Assembly (NCBI GenBank): GCA_000383715.1
Contig: KB912001.1
Location: 1-64,000 of the forward strand
Direction: 5' to 3'
DNA length: 64,000 bases
Source: Verrucomicrobia bacterium SCGC AAA164-E04
Lineage (GTDB): Bacteria > Verrucomicrobiota > Verrucomicrobiia > Limisphaerales > AAA164-E04
Position 1 is the stretch's first letter; each line of letters starts with the position of its first letter. Below, piece after piece: positions 1 to 9,815 of this stretch. The notes under the pieces are model-generated. The model was given only the letters and a program-made list of their open reading frames with translations. It had not been told where the DNA came from and did no database searches. Position numbers and translations under genes: made by a program.

Positions 1-95
1 TGATGCATGGATTCCTGGAGTTTCAATCCGGGAGTAATGACAACCAATGGACTCTTCGGATGTGCAGTTTTGAAACAGGCAGCCATGAAAGGCCA
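1..95. repeat. 95-bp exact inverted repeat of 11636-11730 (left copy)
   Basis: Reverse complement of 1-95 (tggcctttcatggctgcc...ccatgcatca) equals 11636-11730 base for base. Confidence 0.95.
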
Positions 96-200
96 GCTTG
101 ACGATGGCGCAGGTGTCCATCGGATAAAGGGCCGTTGGCCTGAAGAATGCACCATTTCCTTCCACCATGAAGTGTCTTTCCAGTGACTCCATGGCTGCAT
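1..200 (-). CDS. mfd: 5' fragment of transcription-repair coupling factor Mfd (N-terminus), running off the left edge of the window
   Basis: Reverse strand from ATG at 200 reads MQPWSHWKDTSWWKEMVHSSGQRPFIRWTPAPSSSWPFMAACFKTAHPKSPLVVITPGLKLQESMHQ. Its last part is identical to the start of the 11645 ORF, and it supplies the N-terminal residues that ORF lacks. Confidence 0.65.
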   Translation of the reverse strand, partial: MQPWSHWKDTSWWKEMVHSSGQRPFIRWTPAPSSSWPFMAACFKTAHPKSPLVVITPGLKLQESMH

Positions 201-758
201 GGATGAATGCGTTGATTTATTATTTTTGTTGTTCACTTTCGAAACCAAATCCCTCTTGCTCGTCGGATTGTTCCTCTTTCCAAATCTATTCTCATACCAC
301 TATCGGTGGTCTTCCTTATGAAATGCTGGGTAAGGTCATCGTTTTTGATAAGTCGGGTTTGTTGATGGCCGGCGTTGTGATTTGCCAACCTTGATTTTTC
401 AGGTAAGGAGACAAATCCATGAATCTCATGCAACTGCTTAAAGACTGGCAGCAAAATGTAGACAAAGACCTTTTCAAAATAACCGACATCGGTGTGAAAT
501 CCATCGAAAACATTCCTCAGTGTTTTTACGTTTCCATTATTATGCACAGGTGCCAGAGCCTTCAACCATACGTGTTCGTCTTTTGCGCGTCTAGCTTCCT
601 GACCAAAATCAACCATCTCTGCGAATTTTATCACACAGGCGAGTCAGGAAGTATGAAAAATCCAGTTTGGAGTGAATACCGTTATTTGTGTTCTTGTGGC
701 ATCGGTCATTGAGGTTCTCAGCGAACCTCAATGATTGAAATAATTGCATTGCAGATGG

Positions 759-1844
759 TTATTCCAGAAAATCTGAAATTTTAGCTACCCAGATTTGCCC
801 CTGACAGGTGAAACTGAAATGAGTCCCGGATGGATTGAGCTTCACATGTCCAATGTTTTTCATTTCGATATCAGGGTCAAGAATTGCGGATGTTTTTGTC
901 TCGAAATTCCATAGTTCGAGCGTCCGTAGGGTTGATCTGATTCTAAAATAAGGGAAAACCCCTGTCCTTTGAATGCGTCCAAGTGAGGATCTTTCATATG
1001 CGATCAGCCATGCATTGCCATTCTGGCAGTGTGATACAGAAGTATTTTTGGTTACCAACATTTTCGGAACCATCAAATGCCGTTTGGATGCATCGTTCGC
1101 TGTCTGTTTGGCAAAGGATGTTACATGTAACGACAAGCTCTTTTCAGAACGTTTCATGATATATTCAAAGCACAGAACCCCGAGAGTGCCGTTTTTCATG
1201 AAGACATGAGGAGGACTTGGGAAAAAGGGGAACTTCAGCTTGTTCCAGCCTGAATAGGAGGCATTTGTCGAAAATAAATGTGGATCCAACGAAAATTGGG
1301 TTTCTTTGAATGTTGTCGATCGATCAACTTTCCAGGTGATCCATCCAGATTCATCAGGTAACCAGGTCAGATTCAATATGTTATTAACCCCTTTTTTCAG
1401 TTCAATGGTCTGCTCACTTTCCCATTCATGGAGAAACTGCCTTTGCTGCGTTTTATTACCCATGATAAGAGCGAGGTGTTTTCCTGAAGGCGATGACTTT
1501 ATCTCAAAATGATTTCCCCGCTCTTCATGGTCCTGGAGATGAGGAGACAGGGCTTCCATCAACGATTCGTGGCCGTCGTTTATATCCGTTTTCACACACA
1601 GAAAATCCCCTTGGTTTTTTTCTCGAAGGAAAAAGATTTCGTGATCAGATAGCCATCCATGATGCTTTGGTGCCTGGAGATCCATTTTAATCACTGGTTT
1701 GGCTAGTGCTGCCAGTGATTTTGGCCTGGATGTCTGAAGTCTAATGAATAAGTAGGCCGAAATGAAAATCAGAATGGCCATAGCCGAAACTCCGACAATC
1801 AAGGAGATCCGAGCGAAGGATTTGAATCTCATTTTCCGAAGCAA
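759..1844 (-). CDS. Membrane-anchored hypothetical protein, probably TolB/WD40-like beta-propeller
   Basis: 361-aa ORF with an N-terminal TM segment and propeller-like repeats (SPSGKHLALI, NPSGTHFSFTCQGQIWVAKI). Confidence 0.7.
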   Translation of the reverse strand: MLRKMRFKSFARISLIVGVSAMAILIFISAYLFIRLQTSRPKSLAALAKPVIKMDLQAPKHHGWLSDHEIFFLREKNQGDFLCVKTDINDGHESLMEALSPHLQDHEERGNHFEIKSSPSGKHLALIMGNKTQQRQFLHEWESEQTIELKKGVNNILNLTWLPDESGWITWKVDRSTTFKETQFSLDPHLFSTNASYSGWNKLKFPFFPSPPHVFMKNGTLGVLCFEYIMKRSEKSLSLHVTSFAKQTANDASKRHLMVPKMLVTKNTSVSHCQNGNAWLIAYERSSLGRIQRTGVFPYFRIRSTLRTLELWNFETKTSAILDPDIEMKNIGHVKLNPSGTHFSFTCQGQIWVAKISDFLE

Positions 1845-3274
1845 TAAAGCGTTTGGCTCGTCCTCATATACAGCCTGTTCTCAACGATCGCAGGTGTCGC
1901 CATGATTGTTTCTTCGAAATCAATTTGAAACATGATATTGAGTTCCGGATTACCTGCTTCGATAACGCTGACAACGCCTGATTGAGCCGCTACGAGAATT
2001 TGTTTTCCGGCTGCAACAGGGGATGCGTAATAGTCGCCTAAGGCCCCAAGTCTTTCTTCGCGATAGATAACTTCACCCGTCGTTGTGTTCATGCATGAAA
2101 TCATTCCTCCATTTTTAACGAGATAAACATGGCCTTGATAAGCGAGTGGTGAAGGAACGTAGGGAAGTCCGCGAGTTTGTTTCCATGACAAGGTTGGAGG
2201 GCTTTTGAGTGATGGGCCAGGTTTAAGAGCCAGAAGTGCATTTTCACTTTTTCTGAAGATATCCGACATTGTTTCCCACTCCTTTCGAACAATCTTTCCA
2301 TCCTTGTCCGCATCGATATAAGGGAAGTGCATGCGCGCAGGTCCTGTGGCTTCAGAGCGCGCAATAGATGCATCTTTGTTTTCATCGTTTTCAAGAAGTT
2401 CATCAAAATTGGGGATTCTTGAAACACCCGCTCCCATGGTCCACCCAGAGACGTATAGATGCTGATCATCAAACGCGGGGGATGCGACTGTTTCATTTGG
2501 CAAACCTCCAACCTCCCATGCGAGTTCCCCGTCGGAGATATGGTAGGCACACACGCGCAAGGTCCCGGAAGTGATGACAAGTTCGGGTTTTTCTGGAGGC
2601 CACGCTATGGGGGTGGAAAACCCTCGCCGAAAACCGGGCCTGGGTGTTTTCCAAACTTGTTTGCCGGTTGCCGCATCTACGCAGAGAAGGTAGGAGCTGA
2701 TATCCTGATCAACCTGTAAAAAGAGATGTTCTTCTGCCAGCACGGGGGAAGATGAAGCGCCGTGTTGGGTCACCGGGACAGGAAGAGGGAGTCTCCATTG
2801 CTCATTCCCTTCCAGATCGTAGGAGAGCAAGCCATAAGACCCAAAGTATACAAACACAGATCTGCCATCTGTCGTCGGTGTTGAATTGGCTGGTGTTCCA
2901 TTGCGGTGACCTCTTTCGATCTTCGTGGGCGGGATAGATTTTTTCCATAGTAGAGATCCATCATGTCGATTCAACGCCTGTGTAGTGAGTTGATCGGATT
3001 CGTAGGTGGTCAACAAAAGGAGATCTCCCCAGATGCTGGGGGAGGAATGGCCCGGGGCGATATTCTTTTTCCAAATAACGGAACTATCAGGTCCGAACGG
3101 GATCGGAAGCGAACTGCTTGGAGCTCGGCCTTGACCATGTGGTCCCCTAAATTGAGGCCAATGGGCACTCTCGGACTGGAGAGCCATAACAGACTGAAAC
3201 AGCAATGCAGACCACAAATACGATACCATTAACCAATTCGAAGGAACACGATGAATGGTATTTCTACAGGGCAT
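1829..3274 (-). CDS. Secreted PQQ-like beta-propeller repeat protein with an EF-hand-like insertion
   Basis: WPQFRGPHGQGRAPSSSLPIPFG start, repeats such as GKQVWKTPRPG and GELAWEVGG, EF-hand-like loop DADKDGKIVRKEWE. Confidence 0.85.
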   Translation of the reverse strand: MPCRNTIHRVPSNWLMVSYLWSALLFQSVMALQSESAHWPQFRGPHGQGRAPSSSLPIPFGPDSSVIWKKNIAPGHSSPSIWGDLLLLTTYESDQLTTQALNRHDGSLLWKKSIPPTKIERGHRNGTPANSTPTTDGRSVFVYFGSYGLLSYDLEGNEQWRLPLPVPVTQHGASSSPVLAEEHLFLQVDQDISSYLLCVDAATGKQVWKTPRPGFRRGFSTPIAWPPEKPELVITSGTLRVCAYHISDGELAWEVGGLPNETVASPAFDDQHLYVSGWTMGAGVSRIPNFDELLENDENKDASIARSEATGPARMHFPYIDADKDGKIVRKEWETMSDIFRKSENALLALKPGPSLKSPPTLSWKQTRGLPYVPSPLAYQGHVYLVKNGGMISCMNTTTGEVIYREERLGALGDYYASPVAAGKQILVAAQSGVVSVIEAGNPELNIMFQIDFEETIMATPAIVENRLYMRTSQTLYCFGK

Positions 3275-3286
3275 GCTTGAATTATT

Positions 3287-4525
3287 TTACGGAGCAGTTT
3301 TTGTGTCTGCCGTCGTGTTGGCTCCACCTTTACCATCTTTTGTTTGTCCCAGGATTTTTGGCAGGTAAATCCCAGCGATCACACCTGCCACCAAGGCGAC
3401 AGCTCCAAACACCCAGTAGGGAAGGGGGGTATGCATACCATACAAAGTCAGGGCGACTGGAGGCCCGATGATACGCGCCATGGCAGATGCTCCTTGAGAG
3501 ACACCTAGATTGGTTCCCTGTTCATTGTCTGGCGAAACCATGGAAATAAGACCAGTTAAAGGCGCACGATTGATACCTGAGAAAATAGCATAAACCGTTA
3601 GTGAAACCAGAATCCAAACGACATTCTGTTTCAGTGGAATCATGAAGAAGCTCAGAGTCAGGCCGAAAAAACTCGCAAAGATCAAGGGTTTCTCGCCGAA
3701 CCGATTGACCAGTTTACCGATAGCTCCTCCCTGCACGCCTGCCGCAATAAATCCGGAATAGGCCAGGAAGTAGTAACATTGAGAAAGCTCATACCCAAAA
3801 TAACTACTGATCAGCAGAGGCAAGGTACTTTCGAAACATGTGAAACAAAGTGTGGCCAAGAAAACAAGCAGGACAAGCAATCTCAACTTGGGTTGACCCA
3901 AAGTATGCATCCACTGCTGAAATTGAGCACGTTTGACTGCGGGTTTGGCATCCTTGCTTTTACTTTCCGTAAGTATGAAGCAGGCTGCGATAAAGTTAAT
4001 CAGGCAGATGCCCGCTGCGACCCAGCCTGGACCGGATATCCCCAGAAATGCTGCGCTCAATCCTCCAATGATCGGGCCGAAGACAAAGCCCATACCAAAA
4101 CCAAGTCCGATGACAAGCCCCACACCTCGAGATCGTTTTTCAGGTGGCGTGATGTCAGCAACATACGCAGATGCAACAGAGAGGTTTGCACCGAACACGC
4201 CTGCCAACATTCTCGAAACGAGTAGTATGATCAAGCCATAGGTCCCGGTTTGAAGACTTGCATAACCAAAAACGGCATACGAAATCGTCGAGCCGGCCGT
4301 ACTCAACAAAATGATGGGGCGGCGTCCTATTCTATCCGAAAGCTTGCCCCATACCGGTGCAAAGAAAAACTGCATCAGGTTGTAGGAAGCAATGATGCAC
4401 CCGATCATGAATCCGGAAGCTTTGAACTGTTCTGCATAAATGGGGAGTAATGGCAGAACGATGCCAAAACCCACCAGGTCCACGAAAACAATCAGAAAGA
4501 TGATTAGCAATGTTGGTTTTTTCAT
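3287..4525 (-). CDS. MFS transporter (TetA-like drug efflux family)
   Basis: MKKPTLLIIFLIVFVDLVGFGIVLPLLPIYAE... with GKLSDRIGRRPIILLS loop 2-3 signature; Met at 4525 preferred over the ORF start at 4615. Confidence 0.88.
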   Translation of the reverse strand: MKKPTLLIIFLIVFVDLVGFGIVLPLLPIYAEQFKASGFMIGCIIASYNLMQFFFAPVWGKLSDRIGRRPIILLSTAGSTISYAVFGYASLQTGTYGLIILLVSRMLAGVFGANLSVASAYVADITPPEKRSRGVGLVIGLGFGMGFVFGPIIGGLSAAFLGISGPGWVAAGICLINFIAACFILTESKSKDAKPAVKRAQFQQWMHTLGQPKLRLLVLLVFLATLCFTCFESTLPLLISSYFGYELSQCYYFLAYSGFIAAGVQGGAIGKLVNRFGEKPLIFASFFGLTLSFFMIPLKQNVVWILVSLTVYAIFSGINRAPLTGLISMVSPDNEQGTNLGVSQGASAMARIIGPPVALTLYGMHTPLPYWVFGAVALVAGVIAGIYLPKILGQTKDGKGGANTTADTKTAP

Positions 4526-4699
4526 TCGGATTTCCAATGATTTGGCGCAAAAGGTAACCGCTAGCCTATAGAGGGTCAAAGGAGAAAATTTTAAAAAGAA
4601 TGGAATGATACACACGTTGACTCATTCTCTCAAAGAATTCGCGGGGGTGGTATTTGCAAGTTTTCATTGGGACATTGAAGAGGAGTCGATTTGTTGGGT

Positions 4700-4769
4700 C
4701 ATTACATGCCTTTCCTCCCAGGGAAATCGGACCATCTCCGATCTGCGCTGTGCCTATCGTAAAGGTGGC
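4700..4769. repeat. 70-bp exact direct repeat, copy 1 (contains an atcgga/tccgat inverted repeat)
   Basis: cattacatgcctttcctcccagggaaatcggaccatctccgatctgcgctgtgcctatcgtaaaggtggc, identical to 11570-11639. Confidence 0.95.
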
Positions 4770-4920
4770 TGATACATAAAGTTTCCAAGATGAACTACCT
4801 CCATTCGAGCCCAGTCAGAGTACGCGCGGAGGCTCCGCAACTGCCCTCCTGAGCCAAGGTTTCGATTTGACTGCGTGCGGTGATTCGGTTCGAATAGCAT
4901 GTAGATCAACACGAAAGCTT

Positions 4921-5802
4921 ATGATAAATCAAAAACTCTCCCGTCGTGGTGCATTGAAGTCTCTGACCGCAACTGGCATGGCAGTCGCCGCAAGCTCAAA
5001 TATTGCGTCGCAACTGGAAGCTGCCAACATCAAGCCAGTCAAACTCAAAGGCAATGTGAATCATTCCGTTTGTAAATGGTGTTACTCCAAATTCAGTTTG
5101 GAAGAGCTTGCAGAAGCGGCTTCAGAGTTTGGCATGCATTCCATTGACCTACTCACACCCGATCAGTTTCCGATCATTAAAAAATACGGTCTCGCCTGCG
5201 CGATGTCCAACGGTCCGGGAGGTATCACCAAAGGTTTTAACAGGATTGAGCATCATGCCCAACTGATCGAAGGTTTTGAACGCATGATTCCTCAAGTTGC
5301 CGCGGCAGGATTCCCCAATATTATTTGTTTTTCCGGTAATCGTGATGGATTGGACGATGATGAGGGTCTTGAAAACTGTGCCATTGGACTTGAGAAAGTC
5401 ATGAAGACTGCTGAAAAATTCAAGGTAACCGTCTGCATGGAATTGTTGAACAGCAAAGTCGACCACAAGGATTATCAGTGTGACCACACCGAGTGGGGGG
5501 TGGCATTGGCGAAACGCATTGGTTCTGACAAATTTAAATTGCTTTATGATATCTATCATATGCAGATCATGGAAGGGGATGTGATCCGGAATATCCGCGA
5601 GTTTCATCCTTACATTGGACATTATCACACTGGCGGTAATCCCGGGCGTAACGAAATCGACGAGACTCAGGAACTCAACTACCCGGCCATTTGTAAGGCC
5701 ATTGTCGAAACAGGTTTCAGTGGATACATTGCGCAGGAGTTCATTCCTGTAAGGCATCCGCTGGGAAGCTTGTATGAAGCCGTACGCACTTGCGATGTCT
5801 GA
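4921..5802 (+). CDS. Sugar phosphate isomerase/epimerase family (hydroxypyruvate isomerase-like TIM barrel), Tat-type leader
   Basis: MINQKLSRRGALKSLTATGMAVAASS leader; LLYDIYHMQIMEGDVIRNIREFHPYIGHYHTGGNPGRNEIDETQELNYPAI typical of the family. Confidence 0.88.
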   Translation: MINQKLSRRGALKSLTATGMAVAASSNIASQLEAANIKPVKLKGNVNHSVCKWCYSKFSLEELAEAASEFGMHSIDLLTPDQFPIIKKYGLACAMSNGPGGITKGFNRIEHHAQLIEGFERMIPQVAAAGFPNIICFSGNRDGLDDDEGLENCAIGLEKVMKTAEKFKVTVCMELLNSKVDHKDYQCDHTEWGVALAKRIGSDKFKLLYDIYHMQIMEGDVIRNIREFHPYIGHYHTGGNPGRNEIDETQELNYPAICKAIVETGFSGYIAQEFIPVRHPLGSLYEAVRTCDV

Positions 5803-6910
5803 GGGTTTCAGGAGATCGATACAATCCAGATTCAAAGGCTGGATACTCTCAACGGTATTCATCTGCCTGTTGGGGGTGTCCTTTCTCTTATACAACGCTG
5901 AACCCAGATACGGAGGGCGGCGGATATCAACGTGGATGACGCTTTACACAGAGGGTCTTTCCCTGAATCGTGCTCAATCAGCCATTTATGCCATGGGTGC
6001 AGATGCGGTTCCGCATTTGGCCGCTCGTCTGAAAGTTCGTAATGATCTCCTCGCCCGAATATATGAAAGGAGTCCAGTTGTTTCCGGGCTGATGGATCGT
6101 CTATTTCAAGGCGGTCAAAGATTTCGTAGCGTTCACCCTCAGGCAATGGTTGCTGAAGACCTGCTGATAAATGCTCCCAAGGATTGGGATTCAAGGATTG
6201 AGGAATCCATGATTGATATGCTGTCTCAGGGGAATAGCACAGACCAGATCACTGCGTTCAGGGTGCTTCATGCATTTAATCCAGATCCCAAGCGGCTCCT
6301 TCCTCTCTTGAGACTTATCCTTCAAAAACAACAGCTGGAAACCTCAAAGGCGGCGCTTGAGTTTATTCGCAGAAAGAAAATAGACGCCAAACCCTTGGAA
6401 GATGAAGTGATTGCCCTTTTTCAACACAAAGACCCAACTCTGCAAGACAAAGCCTTGATTATTGCCAGCTTTTCGAAATTGGATGTCGGAAAATCCATGC
6501 CATTCTTGAAACCCCTTTTGGATAGTATGCCGGGCAGCCACAAAAAACGCATGGCCATGCAACTTCTGTCCAGTACCGCACTGCCTGTTCCTGAGCATAT
6601 TTCATATTTGGAAACTGGATTGGATGACCCTTCGGACGAAGTTCGCAGGTATGCCGTTCTAGGTCTGGGAGGCTTAGGTCATGATGCACTCGATAGTCTG
6701 GAGGCGATGCTTAAGCTCCTCAGTGATGAAGATTTTGGTGTTCGCATGACAGCGGCAGACGCCATTGGTGATGTGGGGCCTGGCGCCATCAAGGCCATTC
6801 CTGAGCTGATTCGGACTTTGAACAATGATTTTTCAGGTGTCGGTCAGCATTGTCGTCGTGCCATCGAAAAAATAGACCCTGAGCAGGCAAAAAACATCAT
6901 GATTCGCTGA
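5774..6910 (+). CDS. HEAT-repeat protein with N-terminal TM anchor
   Basis: Repeats DEVRRYAVLGLGGLGHDALDSLEAML and FGVRMTAADAIGDVGPGAIKAIPEL. Confidence 0.85.
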   Translation: MKPYALAMSEGFRRSIQSRFKGWILSTVFICLLGVSFLLYNAEPRYGGRRISTWMTLYTEGLSLNRAQSAIYAMGADAVPHLAARLKVRNDLLARIYERSPVVSGLMDRLFQGGQRFRSVHPQAMVAEDLLINAPKDWDSRIEESMIDMLSQGNSTDQITAFRVLHAFNPDPKRLLPLLRLILQKQQLETSKAALEFIRRKKIDAKPLEDEVIALFQHKDPTLQDKALIIASFSKLDVGKSMPFLKPLLDSMPGSHKKRMAMQLLSSTALPVPEHISYLETGLDDPSDEVRRYAVLGLGGLGHDALDSLEAMLKLLSDEDFGVRMTAADAIGDVGPGAIKAIPELIRTLNNDFSGVGQHCRRAIEKIDPEQAKNIMIR

Positions 6911-6965
6911 AAACTTGAATGTCCCCTCTTGACGAAATGAAAAAGTACACTTTACTTCATCACTC

Positions 6966-8816
6966 ATGAGTCAAAAAACGGAAAAACATGAATTTCAGGC
7001 GGAAATCCAGCAATTGTTGGATATTGTTATTCATTCCCTGTACACGGATAAGGAAATCTTTATTCGAGAATTGATCTCCAATGCATCGGATGCCTGTGAG
7101 AAATTACGATTTCACCAGACATCAGGCAAATCAATCCACGAGCCTGATGTCGAATTAAAGATCAGCATTGCGACCGACGACAATGCCAATACCATTACCA
7201 TTACAGACACGGGTATTGGGATGACTCGTGATGAGTTGGTAGAGAATCTGGGAACGATTGCGCACTCTGGATCCAAAGCATTCCTCAAGCAGATAGCCGA
7301 AGGAAAGGAGAAACCCAATGCCAACTTGATCGGTCAATTTGGTGTAGGTTTTTACTCTGCATTCATGGTAGCAGAGGAAGTCAAAGTGTACACGCGGTCC
7401 TTTGATGGGGATAAACTAGGGCATACATGGATTTCAAAGGGGGCGGGAACATACGAGATCGAAGAAACGCCGGATTGCCCTCGAGGAACCAAAATATTCA
7501 TCAAGCTCAAAGAGGATGATAAAGATTTCGCTCAAAAAACCCGTGTGGAATCCATCATCAAACAATATTCCAACTTTGTTACCTTTCCCATCGAATTGAA
7601 CGGTGAAGTGGTTAACAAGGTCAGTGCTATCTGGACCCGTAGCAAGAGCGAGGTCAAAGAGGAGGAATACAAGGAGTTTTACCATTATATTGGGCATGAT
7701 CATGAAGACCCGTTGACACGACTTCATTTTTCCGCTGATGCACCACTGGCGATTCAATCACTCGTTTATGTGCCGGCCAAGAACATGGAGAATCTGGGGA
7801 TCTCCCGAAGTGAGAGCGAAGTCCACCTTTACTGCCGAAAAGTTTTAATTCAATCCAAAGCTGAAGGACTTTTCCCTGAATGGCTTCGATTCCTGAAAGG
7901 TGTTGTGGACAGTGAAGACCTGCCATTGAACATTTCTCGCGAAACGATGCAGGACAGTGCATTGATGCAGAAACTCAACAAAGTGTTGACCACGCGCTTC
8001 CTCAAGCACCTTGATGAATTGAGCCGTAAAGATTCTGAAAGTTTTTATAAGATTTACGATCAATATCACAAATTCCTCAAGGAAGGTGTCGCTACAGACT
8101 TCACGCATCGCGATAATCTTGCGAAACTGTTGCGATTCGAATCCAGCACTCAGGATAAAGACACGAGGACATCGCTCAAAGAATATATTGAACGCATGCC
8201 TGAAGATCAGAATGAGATTTACTTTCTTCTTGCTTCAGGGCGTGATGCTGCTGAACAGAGTCCTTATCTTGAAGTGTTCAAGGCCAAGAAATATGAAGTG
8301 CTTTTCCTTTATGATCCTATCGATGAAGTAGTGATGGATCACTTGGGGCAATTTGAAGAAAAAAGCCTTACCTCAGCCGAAAAAGCTGATCTCAAGATCG
8401 AGGATGAAGATAAGAAGGCCGAGCAACTTTCAGATGAAGATGCCGAAGCTCTGGCCAAATGGGCCAAGGATAAATTAGGTGACAAAGTGGAATCTGTTCG
8501 CATTTCAACTCGACTTGTCAACAGTCCTGCTGTTGTGCTTGATAGCGACAAAACAATGACTGCCGGGATGCGTCGTATGATGAAATCGATGAATCAGGAC
8601 CTGGGACCGGTGAAGGTTGATATGGAACTCAACCCTCGGCATGCGATTGTATCTCAGCTCCATGCCATGAAATCGTCGAATGAAATCCTTGCTACCAAAG
8701 TCGCCGAGCAACTATACGATAACGCCCGACTGGCTGCTGGTATGGTGGAAGATCCCAAGACCATGGTCAATCAGTTGAACCAATTGCTGGAACAGGTTCT
8801 CACCGCCAGCAAATGA
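6966..8816 (+). CDS. htpG: Molecular chaperone HtpG (Hsp90)
   Basis: FQAEIQQLLDIVIHSLYTDKEIFIRELISNASDACEKLRF, GQFGVGFYSAFMVA, full length 616 aa. Confidence 0.98.
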   Translation: MSQKTEKHEFQAEIQQLLDIVIHSLYTDKEIFIRELISNASDACEKLRFHQTSGKSIHEPDVELKISIATDDNANTITITDTGIGMTRDELVENLGTIAHSGSKAFLKQIAEGKEKPNANLIGQFGVGFYSAFMVAEEVKVYTRSFDGDKLGHTWISKGAGTYEIEETPDCPRGTKIFIKLKEDDKDFAQKTRVESIIKQYSNFVTFPIELNGEVVNKVSAIWTRSKSEVKEEEYKEFYHYIGHDHEDPLTRLHFSADAPLAIQSLVYVPAKNMENLGISRSESEVHLYCRKVLIQSKAEGLFPEWLRFLKGVVDSEDLPLNISRETMQDSALMQKLNKVLTTRFLKHLDELSRKDSESFYKIYDQYHKFLKEGVATDFTHRDNLAKLLRFESSTQDKDTRTSLKEYIERMPEDQNEIYFLLASGRDAAEQSPYLEVFKAKKYEVLFLYDPIDEVVMDHLGQFEEKSLTSAEKADLKIEDEDKKAEQLSDEDAEALAKWAKDKLGDKVESVRISTRLVNSPAVVLDSDKTMTAGMRRMMKSMNQDLGPVKVDMELNPRHAIVSQLHAMKSSNEILATKVAEQLYDNARLAAGMVEDPKTMVNQLNQLLEQVLTASK

Positions 8817-8868
8817 CACGATCAGGCAAGTACTTCTGAAACTGTTCTGCTGTTCAATCTTGCTTCAT

Positions 8869-8910
8869 AAAAAAAGCCCCTGTGCCAATCAAGGCTCAGG
8901 GGCTTTTTCT
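8869..8910. terminator. Bidirectional rho-independent terminator between htpG and the PPIase gene
   Basis: aaaaaagcccctgtgcc-aatcaa-ggctcaggggcttttt stem with flanking A and T tracts between convergent genes. Confidence 0.85.
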
Positions 8911-8921
8911 TCATTTGAAAA

Positions 8922-9785
8922 TCATTCTTTCTTTTCCAGACGAATAGACTCGATCACCACAGGTGTGCTAGTTTTGCCGGAATCATCAGTTTCCAGTTTA
9001 CTGATCTTGTCGACGACATCCATGCCCTCGATCACCTTGCCGAACACGGTGTGTTTACCGGTCAAATGCGGTGTGTCCACAACATTGATGAAAAACTGCG
9101 AACCATTGGTATTTGGACCCGAATTTGCCATTGCAATCACTCCTCTCAAAGGTTTTTTTGGGGTGAGATCCTTTTCGAAAACATATCCCTGGTTTGCGTA
9201 AATATCCTGAAGTGACATGGCGTTGACCGTCTTTTGAATCTCTTCCATTTTGGCTTTGAATTCTTCTTCAGACTTGATTCCCATTTTTTGAAGTGCCGGT
9301 CCCAGCACAAGGCGCTGGAAATCTTCTTGTGAGCGGACCAACAGCCAAGGGTGTGTTTGTCCGTCCTTAATAGCCTTCAATTCACTCAATCCAAGTCCGA
9401 CAGCATTGACTTCGTCTTTAAACTGATATCCTGGTCCGGCTGTGCCTGTGCCGAGAGGACATCCTCCCTGGATCATGAAATCCTTGATGACACGATGGAA
9501 TGTGAGGCCATCATAAAACGGTTTTGTTACTTCTTCTCCTGATTTGGCATCCTTGAAGGCTTTGCGTCCTTCAGCCAGATCGATGAAATTCTTCACAGTC
9601 TCAGGGGCTGCATCCGGCCAGAGTTCCAGTCGTACACTGCCTTCGGATGTTTTTACGATGGCGACCGGTTGTTGGGTCGATGTGGTTTTTTCTGCGGCTT
9701 GCGATGTCATAAATGAGCTGGAGGTGAACAGAGTCACTGTCGCCATGGTGGCGATTCCTTTTTGAAATAAATGGGTAATATTCAT
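8922..9785 (-). CDS. Secreted cyclophilin-type peptidyl-prolyl cis-trans isomerase
   Basis: FYDGLTFHRVIKDFMIQGGCPLGTGTAGPGYQFKDE and GVIAMANSGPNTNGSQFFINVVDTPHLTGKHTVFGKVIEGMDVVD; signal peptide. Confidence 0.95.
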   Translation of the reverse strand: MNITHLFQKGIATMATVTLFTSSSFMTSQAAEKTTSTQQPVAIVKTSEGSVRLELWPDAAPETVKNFIDLAEGRKAFKDAKSGEEVTKPFYDGLTFHRVIKDFMIQGGCPLGTGTAGPGYQFKDEVNAVGLGLSELKAIKDGQTHPWLLVRSQEDFQRLVLGPALQKMGIKSEEEFKAKMEEIQKTVNAMSLQDIYANQGYVFEKDLTPKKPLRGVIAMANSGPNTNGSQFFINVVDTPHLTGKHTVFGKVIEGMDVVDKISKLETDDSGKTSTPVVIESIRLEKKE

Positions 9786-9815
9786 GCCTAAATTCTCATA
9801 CTAGTATCTAACCAA

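Noticed and set aside
233-634. 133-aa minus-strand ORF between the mfd N-terminus and the beta-propeller gene
   Set aside because: No recognisable family, competing ORFs in other frames and odd composition; cannot be supported as a gene from sequence alone.
5149-5895. 248-aa ORF antisense to the isomerase gene
   Set aside because: Fully antisense to a strong family match; shadow ORF.
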